Assembly: GCA_023667385.1 (NCBI GenBank)
Contig: JAMPAE010000139.1
Location: forward strand, 1 to 5,054
Source of the DNA: Ruminococcus sp.
GTDB lineage: Bacteria > Bacillota > Clostridia > Oscillospirales > Acutalibacteraceae
Reading direction: 5' to 3'
DNA length: 5,054 nucleotides
Of this stretch, positions 1 through 5,054 are shown piece after piece (the first letter of the stretch is position 1; each line of letters begins with the position of its first letter). A program made the position numbers and the translations under genes. The notes beneath the pieces are model-generated. The model did no database searches and was not told where the DNA came from. It saw only the letters and a list, made by a program, of their open reading frames with translations.

Positions 1-192
1 CGTACGAACGGATATTTGATAAAAAGCGGTTCAAGTCGAAATATGCCGACACAATGAAGCATGGATTTAGGGCTGTTTGAGGTCAAAGAAACAACTATAA
101 ACAACCCAGACGGCAGTATAAGGATAACCAAAACAACGAAAGTAACCGGAAAAGGTCAAGGCTATTTTGTGAATAAGTTTCTTGCACAGTAA
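1..192 (+). pseudogene. Phage antirepressor, KilAC-domain C-terminus, interrupted by in-frame TGA (5' end outside window)
   Basis: Frame 1 reads a typical KilAC-domain C-terminus: an N-terminal piece beginning RTNGYLIKSGSS and ending NMPTQ, a TGA at 55-57, then SMDLGLFEVKETTINNPDGS, a run of basic and Thr residues, and GQGYFVNKFLAQ before TAA at 190-192. I recognise the signatures NGYLI, GLFEVKE, NNPDGS and KVTGKGQ-YF-NKF from phage antirepressors (Ant/KilAC family), which bind DNA or repressors in the lysis-lysogeny circuit. Family-like sequence continues in the same frame on both sides of the TGA, so the likely cause is a point nonsense change (for example CGA or AGA to TGA) or a sequencing error rather than a frameshift. 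The ATG at 61 could restart a 43-codon fragment, but no ribosome-binding site precedes it. The gene start and its DNA-binding N-terminal domain lie upstream of the window. Family assignment rests on memory of motifs, not on an alignment. Confidence 0.72.
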
Positions 193-210
193 ATAATTAA
201 ATACATACTA

Positions 211-241
211 ACCCCGTTCAAAAATTGAACGGGGTAATTTT
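211..241 (+). terminator. Intrinsic terminator after the antirepressor gene
   Basis: A perfect 11-bp inverted repeat (ACCCCGTTCAA at 211-221, TTGAACGGGGT at 225-235) closes a 3-nt AAA loop and is followed by AA and TTTT at 238-241. The stem is GC-rich at its base, as in rho-independent terminators, although the T tract is short. It lies 19 bases after the antirepressor stop and 35 bases before terS. It would therefore end the early/regulatory transcript and insulate the late packaging operon, or attenuate read-through into it. Confidence 0.8.
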
Positions 242-258
242 GACATATAAAAAGAGAT

Positions 259-279
259 GAGGTGGTGACAATGAAATGA
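259..279 (+). promoter_or_regulatory. terS ribosome-binding site with overlapping two-codon ORF (ATG AAA TGA)
   Basis: The sequence GAGGTGG at 259-265 is the Shine-Dalgarno element for terS. Two ATGs follow. The one at 271-273 is 5 nt from the element but reads only Met-Lys-stop (TGA at 277-279). The one at 276-278, 10 nt away, opens the long terS frame. The stop of the two-codon frame overlaps the terS start codon, so terminating ribosomes could reinitiate on terS. In the terS frame an upstream TGA at 258-260, with no start codon between, rules out an earlier start. The coupling is inference; the codons are seen directly. Confidence 0.55.
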
Positions 280-1175
280 GTGCACGTGATGAAGCATATC
301 ACGATTGGAAAAGTGGAATGAAATACAAAGACATAGCCAGCAAATACGGCGTGTCTGAAAGTACCGTAAAATCGTGGGCTTCACGCTATTGGAAAGGTGA
401 AAAAGTTGCAACCAAAACCCGAAAAAAGTTGCAACCTAAAAGCAGTAAAGTTGCAACCGAAAACATTGTCACTGAAACGGTCGTAAAAGCTATGGCTGAT
501 GAAGCTGATAAAAACCCTGAGTTGACCGATAAACAAAGGGAATTTTGCGTTAGGTTCATGCAAAATCGGAACGCAACTTTAGCATATATGAAAGCCTATA
601 ATTGCTCATATGAAACAGCCTTGTCAGCAGGTCCGAGGATGTTCGGAAATGTTCGGATTCAAAATGAGCTTAAAAGGCTGCGTGAAATTAAAAATTCAAC
701 GCTTGGTTTTCTATGTGGTGATGACATAGTTGAAATGCATATGAAGATCGCTTTCGCTGATATTACGGACTTCGTTGATTTTAAAACCACACGTAAACCT
801 ATTATTGCCAACGGTGAAATATTAACTGTTACAAATCCGAATACAGGTGAAAAGTCAATGCGTTCGTATCTTGATACAGAAGTCACTGTGCATGACAGTT
901 CCACTGTTGATGGTTCTCTTATTTCAGAGGTTTACACCGAAAAAGGAGAAATACGGATTAAACTTGCCGACAAGATGAAATCGCTGAAATTTCTTGAGGA
1001 TTACTTTGAACTCAATCCGAAAGATAAACATAAACATCAATATGACATTGCTCGCCTTAAATTGGAAAAAGAACGTTTTAAATTAATAAAGGACAAAGAT
1101 GTTGAGGACAAAACACCGCCTGTATTTAATATTAACATTGTTCCTGCAACAGAAAACATGATTCCGGATGACTAA
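276..1175 (+). CDS. terS: Phage terminase small subunit (PBSX XtmA-like)
   Basis: This 299-residue protein is the DNA-recognition part of the packaging motor; it binds the phage packaging site and delivers the DNA to the large subunit. Residues about 16-39 form a helix-turn-helix of the type found at the N-terminus of PBSX-like small terminases (YKDIASKYGVSESTVKSWA). A basic linker spans about 40-75. Residues about 83-230 match the Terminase_2 family, opening with LTDKQREFCVRF, followed by an NATLAYMKAYNCS segment and a region rich in Asp, Ile and Thr. Residues about 247-275 are charged and helical, probably coiled-coil, and the tail ends in Asp-Asp. The length is at the long end for the family, which fits the added N-terminal HTH. 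The start at 276 is the only possible one in frame after the stop at 258-260. The 3' end overlaps terL by 8 nt, which suggests translational coupling. The linker DNA carries three iterons described separately. Confidence 0.93.
   Translation: MSARDEAYHDWKSGMKYKDIASKYGVSESTVKSWASRYWKGEKVATKTRKKLQPKSSKVATENIVTETVVKAMADEADKNPELTDKQREFCVRFMQNRNATLAYMKAYNCSYETALSAGPRMFGNVRIQNELKRLREIKNSTLGFLCGDDIVEMHMKIAFADITDFVDFKTTRKPIIANGEILTVTNPNTGEKSMRSYLDTEVTVHDSSTVDGSLISEVYTEKGEIRIKLADKMKSLKFLEDYFELNPKDKHKHQYDIARLKLEKERFKLIKDKDVEDKTPPVFNINIVPATENMIPDD
402..462 (+). repeat. Three 16-bp iterons (AAAGTTGCAACCNAAA) inside terS; candidate packaging-site element
   Basis: Copies lie at 402-417, 425-440 and 447-462, with start-to-start distances of 23 and 22 bp, about two helical turns. 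Each contains the perfect 8-bp palindrome GTTGCAAC. The first and third copies encode Lys-Val-Ala-Thr (residues 43-46 and 58-61). The second is in another reading frame and encodes Lys-Leu-Gln-Pro (residues 51-54). Identity at DNA level despite the frame change argues that the DNA is the conserved object. I found no further copy of GTTGCAAC in the window. Phages SPP1 and P22 carry their pac sites in or beside the small terminase gene, so a terminase-binding role is plausible, but it is inferred. Confidence 0.7.
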
Positions 1176-2403
1176 AGATATAGACGTAGTTGTTAATGAC
1201 GCATATATACCGTATATGCAAGCAACGCACAAAACACAGATATTCTTCGGTGGTTCATCCAGTGGAAAAAGTTTCTTTCTTGCTCAAAGGATTGTAGTTG
1301 ACGTAATACAGGGCGCCAACTGGATGTGTTGCAGAAATGTTGCTAAAACTATACGACGTTCAATTTACAATGAAATAATCAAGGCTATTTCGGCTATGAA
1401 TTTGACAGGCGAGTTCAGCATAAATAAATCAGACATGGTTATCACCTGCAAGGCAAATAACAAGCAAATTTTGTTTGCAGGACTTGACGACCCGGAAAAA
1501 ATCAAATCAATAACACCGATTAACGGAGTGCTTGAAAGGGTTCTTCTTGAAGAAGCCACTGAAATATCAAGACAAGCCTATAAACAGGTTACAAAGCGCT
1601 TAAGAGGTATATCTGATAAAGCTAAGTTTGTTGTTTTGGCATTTAACCCAATACTTAAAACTCACTGGATTTACAAAGAGTTTTTCGGCAGATGGGAAGA
1701 CAATAAAAACGTATATCAAGATGACAAACTCTTGATTCTAAAAACTACATACAAAGATAATAAATTCCTCACTAAAGAGGACCGAGAAGCTCTTGAAGAT
1801 GAAACCGACCCATATTATTACAACGTTTATACGCTCGGTAACTGGGGTATCCTCGGCAACGTTATCTTTACAAATTGGCACGTTGAGGATTTGTCCGAAC
1901 TCATTCCGACGTTTGACAATATTTACAACGGCCTTGACTTCGGTTATGCACGAGATCCGAACGCACTTGTCAGATTTCATCACGACAGAAAGCGTAAGAA
2001 AATTTATATTTTTGATGAATTATACAGAGCCGGCATGACTGATGAAGATTTGCTTGAAGAAACAAAGTCAATGATAGGTGACGAATATGTACGTTGCGAC
2101 AATGCAGATTTAAAAACTATTGATTACCTTGCCATGCATGGCGTTAATGCTATTCCGGTTAAGAAAACAGCAAACAGCATTAATCGTGGTATCAGGTGGC
2201 TGCAAGGATATGAAATTATTGTTGATGTGCATTGTCAAAACTTCAAGAATGAAATCGAAATATATCATTGGCTTGAAGATAAATACGGCAATGCAATGGC
2301 TAAGGCTGTTGATGCAAATAACCATTTGCTTGATGCATTGAGATATGCTGCTGAGCCGTTAATGGAAGACATTGAAAGTGTCAGCGTCAGGAGGGTTAGA
2401 TGA
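1168..2403 (+). CDS. terL: Phage terminase large subunit, ATPase and nuclease (PBSX XtmB-like)
   Basis: This 411-residue protein is the motor ATPase and headful/cos nuclease that cuts concatemeric DNA and translocates it through the portal. The N-terminal ATPase domain shows Walker A GGSSSGKS at residues 28-35, Walker B VLLEE at 125-129 with catalytic Glu, and the coupling motif AFNP at 158-161. The C-terminal RNase H-like nuclease domain shows the first acidic site in GLDFGY (Asp257), FDELY at 282-286, Asp311 and Asp314 in the CDNAD segment, and the terminal DANNHLLDALRY motif with Asp389. This is the Terminase_3 / Terminase_3C arrangement at normal length, and every key acidic residue expected is present, so the enzyme should be active. 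The ATG at 1168 lies inside the end of terS and has no good Shine-Dalgarno sequence of its own, so expression probably depends on coupling to terS translation. The TGA stop overlaps the start of the next gene. Confidence 0.96.
   Translation: MTKDIDVVVNDAYIPYMQATHKTQIFFGGSSSGKSFFLAQRIVVDVIQGANWMCCRNVAKTIRRSIYNEIIKAISAMNLTGEFSINKSDMVITCKANNKQILFAGLDDPEKIKSITPINGVLERVLLEEATEISRQAYKQVTKRLRGISDKAKFVVLAFNPILKTHWIYKEFFGRWEDNKNVYQDDKLLILKTTYKDNKFLTKEDREALEDETDPYYYNVYTLGNWGILGNVIFTNWHVEDLSELIPTFDNIYNGLDFGYARDPNALVRFHHDRKRKKIYIFDELYRAGMTDEDLLEETKSMIGDEYVRCDNADLKTIDYLAMHGVNAIPVKKTANSINRGIRWLQGYEIIVDVHCQNFKNEIEIYHWLEDKYGNAMAKAVDANNHLLDALRYAAEPLMEDIESVSVRRVR
2389..2395 (+). promoter_or_regulatory. Strong ribosome-binding site for the small zinc-ribbon gene
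   Basis: AGGAGGG sits within the last codons of terL. It is placed for either of two adjacent in-frame ATGs: 2400 (5 nt from AGGAGG) or 2403 (8 nt). It is the best Shine-Dalgarno match in the window, which supports translation of the 53-residue ORF that follows even though that ORF is short. Confidence 0.8.
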
Positions 2404-2561
2404 TGTGCAAACATTATTTTGTAAAATTCAACGATATAACCGTCTGTATCAAATGTGGATTGACGAACTGCGGCACAAAAATTATTTTTGACAGAAAACT
2501 CTATGCTGAGTTAAGGAAAAGAGGGAAAAGAAATGCAGGCAAGGGACGCAATAAGAAATAA
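2400..2561 (+). CDS. Small zinc-ribbon-like phage protein between terL and portal
   Basis: This 53-residue ORF begins MMCKHYFVKFNDITVCIKCG and ends in a very basic tail (residues 37-53, rich in Lys, Arg and Gly). Cys3, His5, Cys16 and Cys19 form a C-x-H ... C-x2-C pattern typical of a small zinc ribbon; Cys24 is an extra cysteine. It has an excellent Shine-Dalgarno sequence, overlaps the terL stop by 4 nt, and runs 29 nt into the portal gene, so all three are translationally linked. Start 2403 (52 residues) is equally possible. The position between terminase and portal, together with the zinc site and basic tail, suggests a nucleic-acid-binding or packaging accessory protein. That is inference; I do not recognise a characterised homologue. 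Confidence 0.78.
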   Translation: MMCKHYFVKFNDITVCIKCGLTNCGTKIIFDRKLYAELRKRGKRNAGKGRNKK

Positions 2562-4146
2562 ACGTTCATTATATCCGAATTTTAACGCTGAAATTGATGC
2601 AATTGATGAATCGGGTATATCTAATGAACTGATAAATAAAATTATCAAAAAACACCGTCCAAATGCAAAATATAACGAAAAACTATATGAGCGTTATAAA
2701 TGCATTAAAGAGGGTGTACCGATATTTGACCGACATCCGAGGTTTCCCGAGGATGAAGATATTAATAACACTGTAAATAATAATTTCTTCGGTGAATGTA
2801 TTGATTTTGAGGTCGGATACTTTGCCGGCAAGCCTTTCAGTTACGGGTATTCGGAAACTGAAGAAAGCGAAAATGAAACCGGCGGAACAGAAGCCGTTAA
2901 AACAGCTAAGAAAGTTATAACGGATTTTGTGACAAGAAACAATATGCATAATGTTGATATGGAGTGTACCAAAATGGCGGCTATATGCGGCTATTCGGGT
3001 AGACTCTTTTATATTGATGAAGAAGGCAATGAACGTGCTATGTTCACACCTGCATCGGAAACAATTGTGCTTTCAAAAACAAGCATTACTGAACCTGCTT
3101 ATGCTATTCATTATTTCCCGATTACCGACATTAACGGAAAGCGTCAATGGTATGCTGAATTTTATGACAACAAGTCTATACGCTATTTTAAAGGCAGCTA
3201 CGGCTCGCTTGAAGAGTATACACCGAATGGTGAGCCTACAGAACACTGCTTTGATTATTGCCCTCTGCAGGGTATACCAAACAATGAAGAAGAAACCGGA
3301 AGTGTTGAAAGTGTTATTGCTCTGATTGACAGTTATGACAAAATCATCAGCGACAATGCAAATGACATTGAAGCATTTGCAAATGCATATATGGTTTTTG
3401 AAAATGGCATTCTTGATGAAAAACAAGCCAAAGAGATGAATCAAAGCGGAATTATTACATTCAGAACAACAGGCACCGGAAACGGCAGGGTTTATTACCT
3501 CACCAAAGATATAAACGCAAGTTTTTCTGAAAATCAGCTTAAAACACTTGAAAACAACATTTATCGTTTTACCCATACACCTAACTTGCGTGATGAAAAT
3601 ATGGGCAGTTCAAGTGGACAAGCATTGAAACACAGGCTGTTAGGTCTTGAAACAAAATGCGGTATCAAGCAGGCTAAATTTGAAAATGCATTTATGTATA
3701 TGTGCAAGGTGCTCGCTTCATCATGGGCGAAGAAACAGATTAAAATTGACCCCTTGCAATGTACGATTGAATTTAGCAGAAACTTCCCGTTGGATGTTCT
3801 CGGCGAAGCACAGGCTGCTCAGGCTCTTGTTGCTTTGGGCTATCCGCTTAAACTTGCAATTGAAGCTGCTTTATCATGGGTTGATGATGCTGATTATGTT
3901 ATGAACATGATTGAAGCAGAAAAGGAAAAGATACCGTCACTGTTTGATTCAGTTGATGAAAATGAGGAACAAGGCGAAGATGAGCAGTCAGATGATGAAC
4001 CTAATGCAAAAGAAACACCGAGCAAGGCGGTTCGGGGGGGGCAGCGTAACTGCGTAACGTGTGGACGCTCATTTGTAGCGTCTACAGATACACAGAGATA
4101 TTGCTCACGTAAATGTGCTTTAAAGCATCGTAATAAAAATACATAA
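2533..4146 (+). CDS. Phage portal protein (SPP1 gp6-like) with C-terminal zinc-finger tail
   Basis: This 537-residue protein forms the ring at one head vertex through which terminase pumps DNA. Family hallmarks of SPP1-type portals are a VNNNFFGECIDFEVGYFAGK segment (residues 81-100), the stem/crown region LIDSYDKIISDNANDIEAFA (264-283) followed by AYMVFENG, and the GSSSGQALKHRLLGLETK segment (358-375). The core resembles the family to about residue 468. After it comes an acidic linker (about 473-490, DENEEQGEDEQSDDEP) and then an unusual tail with Cys507-x2-Cys510 and Cys524-x3-Cys528 in a CGRSF ... QRYCSRKC zinc-finger pattern. The portal is longer than usual because of this tail. The linker to the tail crosses a run of eight G (4034-4041). 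The start is fixed by GAGGG at 2521-2525, 7 nt upstream, and by an in-frame TAA at 2512-2514; the start lies inside the preceding small gene. Core function is confident; a role for the tail is unknown. Confidence 0.94.
   Translation: MQARDAIRNKRSLYPNFNAEIDAIDESGISNELINKIIKKHRPNAKYNEKLYERYKCIKEGVPIFDRHPRFPEDEDINNTVNNNFFGECIDFEVGYFAGKPFSYGYSETEESENETGGTEAVKTAKKVITDFVTRNNMHNVDMECTKMAAICGYSGRLFYIDEEGNERAMFTPASETIVLSKTSITEPAYAIHYFPITDINGKRQWYAEFYDNKSIRYFKGSYGSLEEYTPNGEPTEHCFDYCPLQGIPNNEEETGSVESVIALIDSYDKIISDNANDIEAFANAYMVFENGILDEKQAKEMNQSGIITFRTTGTGNGRVYYLTKDINASFSENQLKTLENNIYRFTHTPNLRDENMGSSSGQALKHRLLGLETKCGIKQAKFENAFMYMCKVLASSWAKKQIKIDPLQCTIEFSRNFPLDVLGEAQAAQALVALGYPLKLAIEAALSWVDDADYVMNMIEAEKEKIPSLFDSVDENEEQGEDEQSDDEPNAKETPSKAVRGGQRNCVTCGRSFVASTDTQRYCSRKCALKHRNKNT
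4034..4058 (+). other. G8 homopolymer with tandem GCGTAAC repeat supplying stops in both other frames
   Basis: Eight consecutive G (4034-4041) lie in the portal codons for Arg501-Gly502-Gly503. Directly after it, GCGTAAC occurs twice (4044-4050 and 4052-4058) with a 1-nt spacer, so its TAA triplets at 4047-4049 and 4055-4057 fall in the two frames not used by the portal. One extra G would end the protein as ...RGGAA; one fewer would end it as ...RGGSVTA. In both cases the zinc-finger tail is lost while the portal core is kept. A G8 run is a known kind of slippage site for polymerases, and G-GGG-GGG also fits the -1 ribosomal slippery pattern. Whether slippage occurs here is inference. Confidence 0.6.
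4061..4085 (+). other. 9-bp hairpin inside the portal zinc-finger tail coding region
   Basis: GTGGACGCT (4061-4069) pairs with AGCGTCTAC (4077-4085) across a 7-nt loop, with eight Watson-Crick pairs and one G-U pair. No T tract follows, so it is not an intrinsic terminator. It begins 19 nt after the G8 run, farther than the usual 5-9 nt for a ribosomal frameshift stimulator, so a link to that run is uncertain. Confidence 0.45.
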
Positions 4147-4150
4147 ATCC

Positions 4151-4157
4151 GGGTGAT
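4151..4157 (+). promoter_or_regulatory. Ribosome-binding site of the Mu F-like gene
   Basis: GGGTGAT lies in the 14-nt gap between the portal stop and the ATG at 4161. Its GGTGAT part matches the downstream half of the full anti-Shine-Dalgarno complement (AGGAGGTGAT), which puts the start at a normal distance and supports ATG 4161 as the start. Confidence 0.7.
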
Positions 4158-4160
4158 TAA

Positions 4161-5054
4161 ATGCCGACACAAAGTGAACTTGACAAACTACTGATACAGG
4201 CAAGGCGAATTGCCGAACACCGAGAGCAGAATGCAGAAAAAGAGATAAGGAAAATGTATAAATCTTTATTGAAGGACCTGCAACTGTTTTTATCAGATAC
4301 ATATTTACAAAAGGCTGAGGATGATGTCCTCAGCTATGCTATTTTACAGCAAAAAGGCGGTTATGCACGTTTTCTTGAAGAACTAACCAAACAGGTCGAC
4401 CTTGTCACTGCAAAGGAAGCAAAGCTGATTAAACAAACAGTTAACGAGGTTTACTCGGTATGTTATGACGGTATGGTTGATGCTGTTCAAAAAAGTGTCA
4501 ACGGTGATGAACTTGCCGAAAGTCTGAAAGGTCTTAATGGTGCTAATGCACAGCAGATTAAACGTGCTGTTGAAAATCCTGTGAGTGGACTCACTTTGAA
4601 TGATACGCTTGAAAAACACCGTAAGGACATTATATGGGAAATCCGTAAGCAGGTTGGTATCGGTCTTACGCAAGGCGACAGATATACATCCATGGCGAAA
4701 CGCTTGGCAGAGCAGTATGACATGGGATATAAAAAAGCCGTCAGAATTGCAAGAACGGAAATGCACAGAGCCAGGGAAGCAGGCTTCAATGACAGTGCAA
4801 ATGAAACGCAAAGCAAATTGACAGGCACAGGTCTTGTTGTGGCGAAAACATGGCAGACCATGGATGACGGTGCTGTTCGCCCGAACGGCAAGAAAAAGAA
4901 AACAGGTGCAAATCATGTGCTTATGGACGGTCAGACGGTGCTTCAAGATGAAAATTTTGAACTTTATGAGGGCAGCGGCAAAAGCGGCGACACAACACCT
5001 GCTCCGTCACAAAGCGGAATTGCTTCACAGGACATCAATTGCAGGTGCTTTGTA
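4161..5054 (+). CDS. Phage head morphogenesis protein, Mu gpF-like (SPP1 gp7-like), 3' incomplete
   Basis: The open frame runs from ATG 4161 to the window end without a stop (298 residues visible). The N-terminal about 130 residues are helical and charged (start MPTQSELDKLLIQARRIAEH). The Phage_Mu_F domain follows: ARTEMHRAREAGF at residues 197-209, then KTWQTMDDGAVR at 229-240, NHVLMDGQ at 251-258, and the closing INCRC at 292-296. This is the conserved order of the family: R-T-E-x-H-R, D-x-x-x-R, H-x-x-M-D-G and N-C-R-C. Between the Arg and His elements there is a lysine-rich insertion (NGKKKKTGA, 242-250). Proteins of this family are minor head components acting with the portal; SPP1 gp7 is one. 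Placement directly after the portal fits. Because the domain closes two residues before the window edge, it cannot be seen whether the protein ends here or carries a C-terminal extension. Confidence 0.92.
   Translation, partial: MPTQSELDKLLIQARRIAEHREQNAEKEIRKMYKSLLKDLQLFLSDTYLQKAEDDVLSYAILQQKGGYARFLEELTKQVDLVTAKEAKLIKQTVNEVYSVCYDGMVDAVQKSVNGDELAESLKGLNGANAQQIKRAVENPVSGLTLNDTLEKHRKDIIWEIRKQVGIGLTQGDRYTSMAKRLAEQYDMGYKKAVRIARTEMHRAREAGFNDSANETQSKLTGTGLVVAKTWQTMDDGAVRPNGKKKKTGANHVLMDGQTVLQDENFELYEGSGKSGDTTPAPSQSGIASQDINCRCFV

Noticed and set aside
55..57. TGA reassigned to an amino acid (alternative genetic code) in this phage
   Set aside because: The four intact genes contain no in-frame TGA, and terL ends with TGA right at a strong ribosome-binding site and new start, so TGA is an ordinary stop here.
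3..80. Alternative reading frame at the left edge ending with TGA at 78-80
   Set aside because: Its peptide matches nothing I recognise, while frame 1 shows clear KilAC motifs on both sides of the TGA at 55-57.
240..251. TTGACA (240-245) and TATAAA (246-251) as a promoter for the late operon
   Set aside because: The two boxes abut each other instead of being about 17 bp apart. No good -10 follows TTGACA at the right distance, and the best -35-like match to TATAAA (TTGAAC, 225-230) lies in the terminator stem with only 15 bp spacing.
2951..3325. Out-of-frame plus-strand ORF inside the portal gene
   Set aside because: It overlaps conserved portal sequence, has no Shine-Dalgarno element, and shows no recognisable protein features.
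3073..3576. 167-codon open frame on the minus strand inside the portal gene
   Set aside because: It lies wholly antisense to well-recognised portal codons, lacks a ribosome-binding site context, and its composition is that of a shadow frame.
43..4172. 12-bp direct repeat ATGCCGACACAA at 43-54 and 4161-4172
   Set aside because: About one 12-bp match is expected by chance in a window this size, and the flanks do not match, so no attachment or recombination site is supported.
4383..4946. Long minus-strand open frames (4383-4946 and 4487-4891) opposite the Mu F-like gene
   Set aside because: They are antisense to a clearly conserved domain and have no recognisable motifs. The plus frame has the RTEMHR, MDGQ and NCRC hallmarks.

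Overview
This window is the DNA-packaging and head-assembly start of a tailed (siphovirus-like) phage or prophage. All genes are on the + strand and tightly packed. The DNA is AT-rich, ribosome-binding sites are of the strong AGGAGG / GGTGAT kind, and the proteins are of PBSX/SPP1-like types: a PBSX-type terminase pair, an SPP1 gp6-type portal, a Mu F-like head protein and a KilAC-type antirepressor tail. Together these point to a phage of low-GC Firmicutes, most likely a Clostridia host. The exact host cannot be named from this sequence, and integrated and free forms cannot be told apart because no attachment site or bacterial gene is present.

Layout. Bases 1-192 are the 3' end of a KilAC-domain antirepressor gene, interrupted by an in-frame TGA at 55-57. 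A strong hairpin terminator follows at 211-241 and isolates this early/regulatory segment from the late operon. The late operon then runs: terminase small subunit (276-1175); terminase large subunit (1168-2403, overlapping by 8 nt); a 53-residue zinc-ribbon-like protein (2400-2561); portal (2533-4146, start inside the previous gene); and Mu F-like head morphogenesis protein (4161 to the window end, 3' incomplete). There is no gene-free stretch of 300 bases; the longest is the 83 bases before terS, which hold the terminator and the terS ribosome-binding site.

How the genes work together. The small terminase recognises the phage packaging site. The large terminase cuts the concatemer and pumps DNA through the dodecameric portal into the prohead. 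The Mu F-like protein is a minor head protein usually encoded next to the portal. The small zinc protein has no known function that I can assign.

What stands out. (1) Three 16-bp iterons around an 8-bp palindrome lie inside terS, 22-23 bp apart. They are read in different frames, so the DNA rather than the protein appears to be conserved; this is a candidate packaging or terminase-binding site. (2) The portal has an unusual C-terminal zinc-finger tail placed just after a run of eight G. A tandem 7-bp repeat directly behind the run puts a TAA stop in both other frames, so any slip at the run would produce a tail-less portal. (3) The antirepressor C-terminus is broken by one stop codon. Apart from these, the region is an ordinary packaging module; I see no defence system, CRISPR array, insertion sequence or RNA gene.
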